From Arthrobacter sp. StoSoilB20 (lineage in GTDB: Bacteria; Actinomycetota; Actinomycetes; Actinomycetales; Micrococcaceae), in the NCBI RefSeq assembly GCF_019977295.1, contig NZ_AP024651.1, positions 4,650,001 through 4,714,000 of the forward strand: a stretch of DNA of 64,000 bases. The letters are read 5' to 3'. This document shows, piece by piece, positions 16,132 to 25,303 of this stretch. Below the pieces are notes generated by a model. That model did not search any database. It was given only the letters and a program-made list of their open reading frames with translations, and was not told the origin of the DNA. The translations under genes were made by a program, and so were the position numbers. Numbering within the stretch: the first letter of the stretch is position 1; every line of letters starts with the position of its first letter.

Positions 16132-17436
16132 TCAGGAAGGCACACGCCGAACCACTACAGACGCAGGAACGGCCGGGACGCGCTGCCGCTTGGCATAGAC
16201 CCTGGCCCGCTGGCTGGACAACGCCAAGAGGACGAGGATGTCCGAAGCCAGGCCGGAGAGGCCGGCTTCCAGGGTGAGGTTGGCAGTCCCGGTGGAATAG
16301 TCGACGGCCTGCACCAGGATCGAGATGGAGCTCAAAGCCATGGCGATCACCCGGGCCCCATTGCTGCCAAGGAAGATCCGCCAGGCCAGGAAAACCTCGC
16401 CAAGTCCGAACAGCAGGACGATGACCGCCATGGTGACGATTACCGACGTCGTGGTTTCCGCATCCAGGACGACATCTTCAAGGCCAATGTCGCCGCCTGA
16501 CGTCAGCAGTGTCATCGCCAACGTAAAAGCGGCTATGGCCCGGATGGCAACCAGGACCGCACCGGTCACGATGGGTGCCGGACGCCGGTCACGGCTGTCG
16601 GTCCGGCTGGGCGGCTGGTCGGCGGGGACGGAGACGCTTCGGGCATCGACAATGGGTAGGTCGCCGTCGGTTGAAATGGAATCACCGCCGCCGTTGCGCG
16701 TGTGGTAGCCGGTGGAAAAGTCCTTGATGACGTGCACGGAGACGCTGGATTCGGCAGCCGACACGGTGGAAACGACGTGGTCCCGCTCCACGTCCGTGTT
16801 CTGCTCGATTTTGTGCGTGATCTGCAAGGTGAAGAGCGAGAAGCCGACACTGCGGTCGTATGTTCCGGCGGCGAGCCAGTCCACTTGGTGCCCGCCTGGA
16901 AGGAGCCACCCTTCAGGGCATCGCCAAAAGCGGACGTGGTGGCGTTTGCCGGGGGTGTTGTTGACCTCTTGCTGGTAGGCAAAGTCCTGCTGCCGGTCGA
17001 AGAGATACAACGGGCTGACCGGAGCCTCGGTATAGCTCTGCCGGAAGATGGTGGAACTGACGATGCGCCGGCTGCTGGCGAAGGTGACGTCGTCGGCCAG
17101 GGTCCACCCGGCGGACCTCATGATCGCATGGACTTGGGGTTCGGCCCCCAGCAATGCGACGTTGACGGGGTCACCCAGCAGCCCGTCGCTGGTCCGGGCG
17201 CGGCCAATGAAATACCCGGGAACGTAAATGGTGGTCAGGATCCGGTGCAGCCGCGGCAACAGCAGGTAGGCAAGGAATGCCCAGAATACGAAGGAGAACC
17301 ACAGTTGGCCCCACCCCAGATGGAAGCTTTCGCCCACCAGCAGGAATGCCAGCCATACCGTGGCGGCTCCACCGAGGACGAAGAACCCGTGGTCGAGCCT
17401 GCTGTCCGTGGCGTCCTTGTTCGGCGCTGTGTCCAT
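16132..17436 (-). CDS. LssY C-terminal domain membrane protein
   Basis: 434 residues. Two N-terminal membrane helices (FVLGGAATVWLAFLLVGESF; LWFSFVFWAFLAYLLLP) are followed by a soluble region matching the LssY_C pattern: VNVALLGAEPQVHAIMRSAGWTLAD, then SPLYLFDRQQDFAYQQE, RHHVRFWR and WLAAGTYDRSVGFS. About five more helices close the protein. In other bacteria LssY_C is found fused to PAP2 or DedA membrane proteins or stands alone; its reaction is not known. GGGGAGC precedes the ATG by 4 nt. It lies just downstream of the epimerase gene and may be cotranscribed with it. Confidence 0.8.
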   Translation of the reverse strand: MDTAPNKDATDSRLDHGFFVLGGAATVWLAFLLVGESFHLGWGQLWFSFVFWAFLAYLLLPRLHRILTTIYVPGYFIGRARTSDGLLGDPVNVALLGAEPQVHAIMRSAGWTLADDVTFASSRRIVSSTIFRQSYTEAPVSPLYLFDRQQDFAYQQEVNNTPGKRHHVRFWRCPEGWLLPGGHQVDWLAAGTYDRSVGFSLFTLQITHKIEQNTDVERDHVVSTVSAAESSVSVHVIKDFSTGYHTRNGGGDSISTDGDLPIVDARSVSVPADQPPSRTDSRDRRPAPIVTGAVLVAIRAIAAFTLAMTLLTSGGDIGLEDVVLDAETTTSVIVTMAVIVLLFGLGEVFLAWRIFLGSNGARVIAMALSSISILVQAVDYSTGTANLTLEAGLSGLASDILVLLALSSQRARVYAKRQRVPAVPASVVVRRVPS

Positions 17437-17492
17437 GAAGCTCCCCCCTGTGGCCCCTTAAGCTTGGGACTTCGGGTGGCAGTTGTACAGGC

Positions 17493-18467
17493 TTAGGCCC
17501 GCAGTTTCGGTACGTCGAGCTGGCCGTGGGCGATAAGCCACTGCAGGGATTCCAGGATTGCCTTCTCGGGTTCGTAGCGCGGCGCGTACCCGATCATCGA
17601 TACAGCCTTTTGGATGCTCACGCAGTGGTTGCGGGACAGGTGGGCCCAGCTGATATCGGCAGCTTCCGCAGTGGTGCTCCGGCGGAACTCCTCCCAGCCC
17701 ACCGTTTCCATACGAGGCTCCTGGCCAAACCACGATGCCGCCATGCCCACGTAACCCCGAACCGTCAACGCGGTGGGGGCAACAATGTTGAAATCTTCCC
17801 CGGCAGCCGATTCCCGGTTCAGGATGGCTTTCTCGAAGGCCTGGGCGACGTCGTCGGCGTGGACGTGGTGCATCAACTCGGTGCCGTTCCCCGGAACCTG
17901 GAGTGCGTGCCCTGCGGCAATCGTCTTCCACACTCCCGGGTCCAGGTTTCCCAACGGCCCGATCGGCTGCCATCCGGGACCCACGATGTGCCCGGGATGA
18001 ATCGACGTGGTGGCCAACCCGCCCGCTGCCGTCTCTTCCTTGAGCAGGCGTGCAATGTCCCGCTTCCGGATCCCATACTCATCCAGGGGCTCTGCAGCGG
18101 AGTCCGCGCCTTCCACAAGGGGCAACTTCAGGCTGATGCCGTAGCGCCAAATGGAGCCGCAATGCAGCAGATGGCCGGTCCCGCCGCGCAGGCGTCCAAG
18201 CAGCGCGCTGGCAGATTCGGGCGTGAAGCAAATGAGGTCAACCACGACGTCGGCACCCAGTTGCGCTACCCGGTCGCCAAAGCTGCCCTCCCGGTCCTCT
18301 TGCTCCCGGTCCGCGGTTACCTGGCGGACCTGCTGCCATTCAGGCGCAGCAATATAGGAATTGCCGGTCCCGCGGCTGATATTGATGACTTCATGCCCGG
18401 CCCGCACGAGCCTGGGTACAAGGAAGGACCCGATATGGCCGCTGCCACCGATCACCACGATTTTCAT
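17493..18467 (-). CDS. NAD-dependent epimerase/dehydratase family protein
   Basis: 324 residues from the ATG at 18467, chosen because GGAGA precedes it and the protein then opens with the Rossmann motif KIVVIGGSGHIGSFLVPRL; a TTG-started extension to 18647 crosses a hairpin and is not credible. The extended-SDR features are GADVVVDLICFTPESA, the Ser/Tyr region HCGSIWRYG, and YGIRKRDIARLL, where the usual YxxxK is YGIRK. It probably uses NAD(P) to act on a nucleotide sugar or related carbonyl, and the substrate cannot be told. Its own promoter lies in the 353-bp gap toward the GH13 gene. Confidence 0.82.
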   Translation of the reverse strand: MKIVVIGGSGHIGSFLVPRLVRAGHEVINISRGTGNSYIAAPEWQQVRQVTADREQEDREGSFGDRVAQLGADVVVDLICFTPESASALLGRLRGGTGHLLHCGSIWRYGISLKLPLVEGADSAAEPLDEYGIRKRDIARLLKEETAAGGLATTSIHPGHIVGPGWQPIGPLGNLDPGVWKTIAAGHALQVPGNGTELMHHVHADDVAQAFEKAILNRESAAGEDFNIVAPTALTVRGYVGMAASWFGQEPRMETVGWEEFRRSTTAEAADISWAHLSRNHCVSIQKAVSMIGYAPRYEPEKAILESLQWLIAHGQLDVPKLRA

Positions 18468-18585
18468 TGTTCTCCGATCTCCACGAGCCACGGTACTGGC
18501 AGGTGAGGGCCTTTCGGTAGGGCCGAACGCAGTTCCTGGAAAGTGGAGTGGCGGTCCTTCTAAAGAACAGCAAAAAGCACCCTTT

Positions 18586-18629
18586 GAAGCCCGACGTCGG
18601 CACTCACCCGGGTGCCGACGTCGGGCTTC
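18586..18629. terminator. perfect 18-bp hairpin of the CGACGTCGGCAC family
   Basis: The arms 18586-18603 and 18612-18629 are perfectly complementary around an 8-nt loop, and CTTCTTT follows on the + strand. It sits between the divergent epimerase and GH13 genes, so it is not at the end of either; it may be a relic terminator or a mobile hairpin. The rest of the 18468-18820 gap holds no gene. Confidence 0.7.
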
Positions 18630-18820
18630 TTTGCAGTTGGCCTCCAAGCACTGAACGTCAAGCCGCTGAATAATAACGAGACTTACTTGTTCGCGGGTTC
18701 GACAAACCGCAGGCCAACGTGACTAGCATGAATAGTCCGGGGCAGCCCGGGTACGTGACCTCTTGAACGACCCCCTCGGACGGTCGGCGTTGACGCGGCG
18801 ACCACGTAAAGGAGAAAACT

Positions 18821-21112
18821 GTGCGGGAGCCTGCAGTCAGCGAGAGCGTGTCAGAAACCAGCGGAACTCCGGAAGAAAATTCGGAGGAAACGCCACAGGA
18901 AACGCCCGATGAAAGCGTGAGCGAACCGGCGGAAATCACTTTCGACGAGCAGTTCTACCCGGCCCGCCCCAAGGCGCTGAGGCCCATTGCCCGCAGGCGG
19001 CAATTTTTCGCGGCCCGCCCTTCCCTTGAATTCGACGGCCTGAACTCCACCTATGTGGATTGGCTCCGGAACCAGTCCATGCTGGGGGACGCCAACACCA
19101 TGGCCCGGCAGCTTTCCGGCCAGGCGAGCATGTGGCAGAACTCCTATGCCAGGCCCAACCCCCGCGCTGCCGTGGAGCGCGCACCTGTCTGGTTCACGGC
19201 CTACCCGTTGTCCTTCATCACCAAGGATGGCCAGTCCTTCCTCTCGGCGCTGGGTGATCCCGAGCTTTGGGATGCGTTCAGCAAGATCGGCATTCGCGGT
19301 TTGCACACAGGCCCGGTGAAGCTGGCCGGCGGCATCCGTGGCTGGTCGCAGACTCCCAGCGTGGACGGGCATTTTGACCGCATCTCCATGGCGATCGATC
19401 CCGCGTTCGGCACCGAAGAAGAGTTCCGCCAAATGTGCGAGGTCGCCAACAAGCACGGCGGAACCATCATTGACGACATCGTCCCGGGGCACACCGGCAA
19501 GGGTGCCGACTTCCGGCTGGCTGAGATGAACTTCCGCGACTACCCGGGGATCTACCACATGGTGGACATCCCCGAGGAAGACTGGCACCTGTTGCCGGAC
19601 GTCCCCGAGGGCGCGGACTCGGTGAACATCAGCCCGGCTGCCGAGGAAGCCCTGCAGAAGGCGGGCTACATCATCGGGCGGCTGCAGCGGGTCATTTTCT
19701 ATGAACCCGGCGTGAAGGAAACCAACTGGAGCGCCACCAAGCCAATCATCGACACCACCGGAAAGACCCGCCGCTGGGTCTACCTCCACTACTTCAAGTC
19801 CGGACAGCCTTCCATCAACTGGCTGGACCCAACCTTCGCAGGCATGCGCCTGGTTGTCGGCGACGCCTTGCACTCGCTGCTGGACCTCGGCACCGGTGCG
19901 TTGCGGCTCGATGCCAACGGATTCCTCGGCGTCGAAAAGAGTGCGGAGGAGGAGCCGGGCTGGTCGGAGGGCCACCCGTTGTCGGAGGCCGCAAACCAGC
20001 TGATCGGGTCCATGATCCGTAAAGTGGGCGGGTTCTCCTTCCAGGAACTGAACCTCACCATTGATGACATCAAAGCCCAGTCGGAGTCCGGGCCCGACCT
20101 CTCGTACGACTTCATCACCCGGCCCGCGTACCACTACGCCTTCGTCACCGGAGATACCGAATTCCTGCGTTTGACCCTGCGCCTCTCCATGGAGATCGGG
20201 GTGGACCAGGCTTCCCTGGTCCATGCCCTCCAGAACCACGACGAGCTCACCTACGAGTTGCTGCACTTCGCAGCCGGCCACAGGGAGGACATTTTTGAGC
20301 TGGGCGGCGAAGAACTGACCGGCGCCGAAGTTGCCGAGAAGGTGCAGGAAACCCTGCGGGAACGCCTCACGGGCGCGAACGGCCCGTACAACGCACTCTT
20401 CACCACAAACGGCATCGCCTGCACCACGGTCAGCTTCATCACGGCCGCGCTGGGTATCACGGACCAGGACGCCATCACCCCCGAGCAGGAAGCCCAGGTA
20501 CGGGATGCCCACGTGCTGTTGTCCATGTATAACGCGCTGCAGCCGGGCGTCTTCGCGCTCTCCGGCTGGGACCTCACCGGCATCACGGCCCTGGACCGCG
20601 AGACCGTCAAGGAGCTGACGTCGCAGGGTGACACCCGCTGGATCAACCGCGGCGCCCACGACCTCATGGGAACCAGCCCCGAAGCGAAGACCTCGCTGGC
20701 AGGCATGGCCCGGGCCCGCAGCCTCTACGGCTCGTTGCCTGAGCAGCTCAACGATCCAAGCTCCTACGCACGTCGGCTCCAGCAGATCCTCACAGTGCGG
20801 GAGGAGTCGGGCATCGCCACCAGCACCTTGCTGGACGTGCCCGAGGTCTCCAACCGGGGGCTGCTGGTGTTGGTCAACCAGCTCGCCGACGGAGCACTCC
20901 AGGTCACCGTGCTGAACTTCTCGGACCAGGACATCGCCGGCAGCATCCAGTCCTCACACCTCGTTCCGGGAGCTGCCGTGCATGACCTGTTCAGCGGCGA
21001 GGACGTCGGCCAGGTGGATGATCTGTGCAGCTTCTTCCTCCAGCTCGGGCCGTTCCAAGGCACGGCGCTGCTGTTGAAGGACCCTGTTGTGGAGGAAGAG
21101 TCCGCCGAATAG
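18821..21112 (+). CDS. GH13 family enzyme, trehalose synthase/alpha-glucosyltransferase-like
   Basis: 763 residues starting at GTG 18821 (AAGGAG 7 nt upstream). A ~50-residue acidic N-terminal tail precedes an alpha-amylase-type barrel. Catalytic residues are visible: nucleophile Asp364 in LRLDANGF, acid/base Glu409 in SFQELNLT and stabilising Asp474 in QNHDELTYE. The [19 protein letters not shown] segment is the N-terminal signature. The C-terminal ~110 residues form a beta-sandwich-like domain. The length and the ELTYELLHF region resemble trehalose synthase-like enzymes that interconvert maltose and trehalose, but the barrel is divergent and no maltokinase or GlgE lies nearby. The GH13 call is certain, the reaction tentative. 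Confidence 0.8.
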   Translation: MREPAVSESVSETSGTPEENSEETPQETPDESVSEPAEITFDEQFYPARPKALRPIARRRQFFAARPSLEFDGLNSTYVDWLRNQSMLGDANTMARQLSGQASMWQNSYARPNPRAAVERAPVWFTAYPLSFITKDGQSFLSALGDPELWDAFSKIGIRGLHTGPVKLAGGIRGWSQTPSVDGHFDRISMAIDPAFGTEEEFRQMCEVANKHGGTIIDDIVPGHTGKGADFRLAEMNFRDYPGIYHMVDIPEEDWHLLPDVPEGADSVNISPAAEEALQKAGYIIGRLQRVIFYEPGVKETNWSATKPIIDTTGKTRRWVYLHYFKSGQPSINWLDPTFAGMRLVVGDALHSLLDLGTGALRLDANGFLGVEKSAEEEPGWSEGHPLSEAANQLIGSMIRKVGGFSFQELNLTIDDIKAQSESGPDLSYDFITRPAYHYAFVTGDTEFLRLTLRLSMEIGVDQASLVHALQNHDELTYELLHFAAGHREDIFELGGEELTGAEVAEKVQETLRERLTGANGPYNALFTTNGIACTTVSFITAALGITDQDAITPEQEAQVRDAHVLLSMYNALQPGVFALSGWDLTGITALDRETVKELTSQGDTRWINRGAHDLMGTSPEAKTSLAGMARARSLYGSLPEQLNDPSSYARRLQQILTVREESGIATSTLLDVPEVSNRGLLVLVNQLADGALQVTVLNFSDQDIAGSIQSSHLVPGAAVHDLFSGEDVGQVDDLCSFFLQLGPFQGTALLLKDPVVEEESAE

Positions 21113-21118
21113 AACGCA

Positions 21119-21151
21119 CGACGTCGGCACTCACGGTGAGTGCCGACGTCG
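21119..21151. terminator. 33-bp palindrome between convergent genes
   Basis: CGACGTCGGCACTCAC and GTGAGTGCCGACGTCG flank a single central G. It lies in the 49-bp gap between the convergent GH13 gene and the sigma-linked membrane protein gene and should stop transcription from both sides, although no T-run follows. It is the clearest member of the GGTGAGTGCCGWCGTCG family. Confidence 0.75.
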
Positions 21152-21161
21152 CGGTTTGGTG

Positions 21162-21908
21162 TTATTCAGGCTGCGTCGAAACCGGGGCATCGCGCCAGGA
21201 CTGAACCAGGAAACCGCCGCCTGATGGAAGGCACTCGTTGGGCGGCAGGCCCTCGGGAGTGCCGCCACCGCCGAACGAGAATTCATCGCCGATGTTGAAC
21301 GCCACGCCGTCCGGCAGCACAACCCCCTCGTTAGTGACTTTGGTTCCGAAGGGGAAGATCAGTCCATGGAATTTTCCGTCCCCTGGGTTGCTGACTATGC
21401 AGCCGCCGCTGCTCAGTCCCAAGGTTCCCGTGGCGAGCGCTTCCATGAAGACGTTTACGTCTTCGTCCGTGGAAACAGCCGCCTTATTGCCGTTGCCACC
21501 GGTAATAATCCTGGCGTTCCCCGTCGCATCTTTGAGCCCCGTAATCTCCGGCAGGGGCGAAAGGCCTGGCGGGTTCGACGCGTCCTCCTGAACAGTACCG
21601 GACTGCGTTGCAGCCGGCGCAGCTTGCTCGTTGGGGGGAGCCGGCATGGAGGACGTCAGGACCACACCCAGAACAACTGCTGCTGCCGCGGCCGCCAACC
21701 CTGCACCGGCCAGCACCCGGAGGCGGCGTCCCTTGGGCGAGCGTCGGTGGAGATCTTCTACGAAGCCCCCGACAGAAAGCTGCTCTGCATCGGTGCGCAT
21801 GACGGCCAGGCTCTTCTCCCGGCTCCGGGCCAGTTCATCCTCTGTTACCGTCAAGGCGGGATCGGCAGAAGCCAGGCGGTCCAGGGTAGACGTTTCGTTG
21901 TTACGCAT
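21162..21908 (-). CDS. sigma-coupled single-pass membrane protein (candidate anti-sigma factor)
   Basis: 248 residues from the ATG at 21908, which overlaps the end of the sigma-factor gene by 8 bp, so the two are translationally coupled. A cytoplasmic ~70-residue N-terminus (TLDRLASADPALTVTEDELARSREK) is followed by one membrane helix (VLAGAGLAAAAAAVVLGVVL) and an extracytoplasmic part with a Gly-rich end. Position and topology are those of an anti-sigma factor, but the HxxxCxxC zinc motif of the common ZAS class is absent. It may be a divergent regulator or an exported partner. Confidence 0.7.
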   Translation of the reverse strand: MRNNETSTLDRLASADPALTVTEDELARSREKSLAVMRTDAEQLSVGGFVEDLHRRSPKGRRLRVLAGAGLAAAAAAVVLGVVLTSSMPAPPNEQAAPAATQSGTVQEDASNPPGLSPLPEITGLKDATGNARIITGGNGNKAAVSTDEDVNVFMEALATGTLGLSSGGCIVSNPGDGKFHGLIFPFGTKVTNEGVVLPDGVAFNIGDEFSFGGGGTPEGLPPNECLPSGGGFLVQSWRDAPVSTQPE

Positions 21909-22431
21909 TGCGGGGATCCTCCGTGGTGTGGTCCGTCCGAAGCAGTTTGCTGAGCTCTTTCCGCGCCCTGTGTAGCCGCATCCTGACCGCTGTGGCCGTG
22001 ACATCGAGCAGGTCGGAAACCTCGGCAGAACTGAATCCATCCCAGTACGTCAGGAGAAGGACCTCGCGTTCCTCCGGTCTGAGCCGGTCCAGCGCTTCCC
22101 TCACCTCGCCGTCGTCCGTACCCAGCTCGTGGGTTCGCTGCCGCTCCAGTTGCTGCGTGAGGTTGTGGGAGCGAACGGCTGAACGGTAGTGGTTACGGAG
22201 GACGTTCCGGGCAATTCCGAACACCACGAGGACGGAGAGTTCCTGGTCCTGACGGGACTTTTCCCAAGCGATCCGGAAAACGTCGGCGGTGAGGTCCTCC
22301 GCCGTCGACGCACCGTCGGTTCGACGCCGGAAATAGCGGTACACCTTGTCGTGGCACGCCGCGTGTGCCGCCAGGAAATGCTTCTGCCTGGCTGGCTCCA
22401 CACGATCCCCCTGCTCCATTTGCAAGCTCAT
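21901..22431 (-). CDS. ECF-type RNA polymerase sigma factor
   Basis: 176 residues with the two ECF domains. Sigma2 is visible as DKVYRYFRRRTDGASTAEDLTADVFRIAW, where the DAED-type motif reads STAEDLTADVF. Sigma4 contains RLRPEEREVLLLTYWDGFSSAEVSDLLDVTATAVRMRLHRARKEL, the helix-turn-helix that reads the -35 element. The 8-bp overlap with the next gene suggests coordinate production with its regulator. The stimulus is unknown. PPK2 lies upstream on the same strand after a 58-bp gap. Confidence 0.92.
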   Translation of the reverse strand: MSLQMEQGDRVEPARQKHFLAAHAACHDKVYRYFRRRTDGASTAEDLTADVFRIAWEKSRQDQELSVLVVFGIARNVLRNHYRSAVRSHNLTQQLERQRTHELGTDDGEVREALDRLRPEEREVLLLTYWDGFSSAEVSDLLDVTATAVRMRLHRARKELSKLLRTDHTTEDPRNA

Positions 22432-22489
22432 ACCCCGTTAATGTCCGGCCGTAGGAAGAATGTAACCAACTTCCGGAAAAGGCCCGAGG

Positions 22490-23425
22490 TTAGTCGCCTA
22501 CGGCGTCGCGGCCACGGCGGAGGATCAGCGGATCGGCGTCGTAGACCACGGAAGTGTCCTTGTCCTCATACTCGAACTGATTGAGGAAATAGCGCATGGC
22601 GTTGATGCGGGCGCGCTTCTTGTCGTTGGATTTGATGGTGATCCACGGTGCGTGGTCCGAGTCCGTGTGCAGGAAGGTCTGTTCCTTGGCGTCGGTGTAC
22701 TCTTCCCAGCGGTCCAATGACGCAAGGTCCATGGGCGAGAGCTTCCAGCGGCGGACGGGATCGATCTGGCGGATGGCGAAACGGGTGCGCTGCTCCTGCC
22801 TGGTAACGGAAAACCAGAACTTGGTCACGTGGATACCGGCGTCCACCAGCATCTTTTCGAAGACCGGCGCCTGCCCCATGAAGGTGCGGTATTCGTCATC
22901 GGTGCAGAAGCCCATGACTTTCTCCACGTTGGCCCGGTTGTACCAGGAGCGGTCGAACATGACGATCTCGCCGGCCGTGGGAAGGTGCTGGATATAGCGC
23001 TGGAAATACCACTGGCCCTGCTCGCGGTCCGACGGCTTGGCAAGCGCCACAGTCCGGGCGGAGCGCGGATCCAGATGCTCCGTGAAACGCTTGATGGTGC
23101 CGCCCTTGCCTGCCGCGTCCCTGCCTTCGAACACGATCACATGCTTGAGTCCGCGATCCTGGCCCCAGTACTGGAATTTCAGCAGCTCGATCTGGAGCCG
23201 GTACTTCTCGATCTCGTACTCGTCCCGCGTCATCCGCTGTTCGTAGGGATAATCCTCGTTCCAGGTCTCCACCGCCGATCCACCGGGGTCGATCAGGTCG
23301 GGGTCTTCCCCCTGCCCGCCGCTGATGGTGTAGCCCAGCTCCACTAAGTGATCGATGGTCTCCCTCAGGTTGTCCCTGACCCACCAATTGTCCAAAGAAG
23401 TGGATAGTGCGTTTGCCTCCGTCAT
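22490..23425 (-). CDS. ppk2: polyphosphate kinase 2 (PPK2)
   Basis: 311 residues from the ATG at 23425, preceded by AGGAGG at close spacing. PPK2 uses polyphosphate and nucleotides reversibly to make NTPs. The Walker A loop is EGRDAAGKGGTIKRF, Walker B is EIVMFDRSWYNRANVEKVMGF, and the lid region includes RRWKLSPMDLASLDRWEEYTDAKE. The single domain of about 300 residues fits class I PPK2, which prefers nucleoside diphosphates. Upstream on the same strand lie a membrane protein and an HTH-like protein; spacing of about 80 bp allows a common transcript. Confidence 0.93.
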   Translation of the reverse strand: MTEANALSTSLDNWWVRDNLRETIDHLVELGYTISGGQGEDPDLIDPGGSAVETWNEDYPYEQRMTRDEYEIEKYRLQIELLKFQYWGQDRGLKHVIVFEGRDAAGKGGTIKRFTEHLDPRSARTVALAKPSDREQGQWYFQRYIQHLPTAGEIVMFDRSWYNRANVEKVMGFCTDDEYRTFMGQAPVFEKMLVDAGIHVTKFWFSVTRQEQRTRFAIRQIDPVRRWKLSPMDLASLDRWEEYTDAKEQTFLHTDSDHAPWITIKSNDKKRARINAMRYFLNQFEYEDKDTSVVYDADPLILRRGRDAVGD

Positions 23426-23504
23426 GCGGTCCTCCTGGTCAGCCGTGTAGTGCCCGGAGCCTAGCAATGACTGGTGACGGGAACGTGAACAGAATTGCAG
23501 GCCA

Positions 23505-24182
23505 TCAATCGTGGTTGCGGCGGGACTCCGTTGTGGTGAAAAGCAGCCAGATCAACCAGACGCCCACAAGGATGGCGGCACCGGGCAGCATCTCCGGGAC
23601 ACCAGGGGCATCCCCCGGCGGAAGGAGGACGAATCCCAGGCACAGGGCGATCGCCACTACAACCGTGCTCAGGACCTGGGGAACAATCTCCAGCGTCCTG
23701 CGGCGGACAAGCTTGACCACCAACTCCAAGACCATGATCAGCACAATGGCCGCACCCATTCCCAAGGGGTACGCGCTGAAGCCGGGGACGAAGTCCTGCC
23801 CGGAAGCCCAGAGCATGAAAACCACCAGCCCGGCAAGGAGTGCCATCGAGGTGACGAGCGCTGCGCTGATCCTCAGGCCAGGCAACCGCCGCTGCCGGTC
23901 ATGCCGTTTCCGTGGAATGTAGTCCCAGGCGCCGCGGGTGAGCCTGGAACCGACCCACCCCGCAATCACCACCAGAACGAGCGGGACCAGCACGGGTGTG
24001 ACGTAGTTGTTGCTGACTGCCCAGAAGAAGGCTAGGAGCGCCGTGTAGACCTGGGGTGTGGCGAAGACGCCCAACCACCAGCCCAGCAGGAACTCCTTGC
24101 GGGCTGCCGGCAGGTCAAGTGGATGGACCAGAAAGTGGGTTTGCGGGTCCGGTAATTGGACCTTCTCTTCGATCGGATTCAT
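23505..24182 (-). CDS. multipass membrane protein, unknown function
   Basis: 225 residues from the ATG at 24182 (GGAGG 5 nt upstream), which overlaps the stop of the preceding gene in an ATGA. Five to six membrane helices are evident (PQVYTALLAFFWAV; VLVPLVLVVIAGW; ALVTSMALLAGLVVFML; MGAAIVLIMVLELVV; VVVAIALCLGFVLL; AAILVGVWLIWLLF), with a basic loop RKRHDRQRR. No family recognised. The ATGA overlap ties it to the HTH-like protein upstream. Confidence 0.65.
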   Translation of the reverse strand: MNPIEEKVQLPDPQTHFLVHPLDLPAARKEFLLGWWLGVFATPQVYTALLAFFWAVSNNYVTPVLVPLVLVVIAGWVGSRLTRGAWDYIPRKRHDRQRRLPGLRISAALVTSMALLAGLVVFMLWASGQDFVPGFSAYPLGMGAAIVLIMVLELVVKLVRRRTLEIVPQVLSTVVVAIALCLGFVLLPPGDAPGVPEMLPGAAILVGVWLIWLLFTTTESRRNHD

Positions 24183-24637
24183 TGTGTCCTCCAAGGGACC
24201 TTCTCAATGTAGGGCGGACGAAGACCTGCCCGTGCAATTTCGTATACCTTCTGGCGCGCCACTCCGAGCTCTCCGGCCACGGTGACGGCGCTGTATTCAT
24301 CCAGGAGCTCAGCGACAGCCGCTGACCTGACTCCGGACGCCCTGGAATTCAAATGTGCGGCAAAGGCACTGACTTCCGCGGACAGCAGGGCCACGGCCAA
24401 AGGCCCGCCGAATGCTTCTGCCCAACCAGGACTGCCCGCTGCGGCAGCCGCGTATATGGCATCGCCGCCATCGTTCAAGACGGAGCGCACCTGCTCCGGG
24501 GTGATCCCCCGTTCTGCAAACCTGTTGGCTGCTGCTTCACGGGAGCCGTCGTCGGCTGCACGATGGGTGAGCACCTGCTGCCACTGCGGATCAGCGCCTG
24601 GCGAAGTTAAGCTGTCACCCCCGGGTTGACTGACCAT
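24179..24637 (-). CDS. hypothetical protein with C-terminal helix-turn-helix-like segment
   Basis: 152 residues if the ATG at 24637 is used; that ATG has a poor ribosome site, and the GTG about 22 codons later is an alternative. The C-terminal third, AELLDEYSAVTVAGELGVARQKVYEIARAG, reads as a helix-turn-helix (AGELGVARQKVYEIA). The rest is Ala-rich and helical (EQVRSVLNDGGDAIYAAAAAG). It lies between two 17-bp dyads at its 5' end, as an autoregulator would. Coupled by ATGA to the downstream membrane protein. No family named. Confidence 0.6.
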   Translation of the reverse strand: MVSQPGGDSLTSPGADPQWQQVLTHRAADDGSREAAANRFAERGITPEQVRSVLNDGGDAIYAAAAAGSPGWAEAFGGPLAVALLSAEVSAFAAHLNSRASGVRSAAVAELLDEYSAVTVAGELGVARQKVYEIARAGLRPPYIEKVPWRTQ

Positions 24638-24684
24638 GCGTCCATGGTGCCCGCACTTAAGAAGCCCGTCAACCCCCGGGTGAC
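24614..24684. promoter_or_regulatory. pair of 17-bp dyads around the start of the HTH-like gene
   Basis: GTCACCCCCGGGTTGAC (24614-24630) and GTCAACCCCCGGGTGAC (24668-24684) each have the form GTCAMCC-N3-GGKTGAC and are nearly reverse complements of each other. Their centres are 54 bp apart, about five helical turns. The upstream one contains a TTGAC that could be the -35 of the leftward promoter. This looks like a looping operator pair. Confidence 0.5.
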
Positions 24685-24688
24685 AAAT

Positions 24689-25225
24689 TCACTGCCCGGC
24701 AGTGGCGAGCTCAATCCAGTAGCGCCTGAAGCGCTGGCCTTCCTCATCCAAGCGAACGTCTTCGAGCTGGCCGCCGTTGCGCTCGATGGTCCTGGCGGAC
24801 GCCGCATTGCTGTCATCACAGGTCAAGAGGACCCGCCCGGGCCCTCCCCCGGCTGCCAGCCCGGCACATACTTCCCGCAAAGCCCAGGTTGCTGCCCCAC
24901 GGCCACGATCGGAAGGACGCACGCCGTACCCAATATGTCCGCCCGAGTTCAGCAGGGCCGGTGTCAAGTAGTGACGGAAGGCGATGGCCCCCACATACCG
25001 TGAGCCATCAGTTATCCAGCGATAAGTGCAGGGGACGATGCCGTTCACTTCTTCGGCATGTTCAGCCTCAAGCAACTTATCCACCCATGCAGCGAAACCT
25101 TCCGCCGTGCTGATGTCATCGCCGGCAAACAGCCCGGCACCATCCTGATGCGTGCCATCCCATTCGCGGTGGGACTCGATGAATGACTCGTAGAAGGAAA
25201 CGTCCGGGGCAACAAGCGTCAACAT
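24689..25225 (-). CDS. GNAT family N-acetyltransferase
   Basis: 178 residues with a single GNAT fold. The acetyl-CoA loop is visible in GYGVRPSDRGRGAATWALREV (R/Q-x-x-G-x-G/A form), followed by VLLTCDDSNAASARTIERNGGQLED, the usual beta5-alpha4 segment. The N-terminus (SFYESFIESHREWDGTHQDGAG) and TYRWITDGSRYVGAIAFRHYL follow the pattern of acetyltransferases predicted from genomes; the acceptor is unknown. It lies 51 bp upstream of the HTH-like gene on the same strand. Confidence 0.85.
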   Translation of the reverse strand: MLTLVAPDVSFYESFIESHREWDGTHQDGAGLFAGDDISTAEGFAAWVDKLLEAEHAEEVNGIVPCTYRWITDGSRYVGAIAFRHYLTPALLNSGGHIGYGVRPSDRGRGAATWALREVCAGLAAGGGPGRVLLTCDDSNAASARTIERNGGQLEDVRLDEEGQRFRRYWIELATAGQ

Positions 25226-25303
25226 CCCTCGACCCTACCCCGGCGCGCAAACTCGTCCCGGGACAGCTGATTGGTCCTGCAGAACATTCGCCCGGCAACA
25301 GGC

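Noticed and set aside
18851..20659. 602-codon open frame opposite the GH13 gene
   Set aside because: It mirrors the GH13 coding frame, has no ribosome site and reads as low-complexity Gly/Val/Asp sequence. It is an artefact of high GC content.
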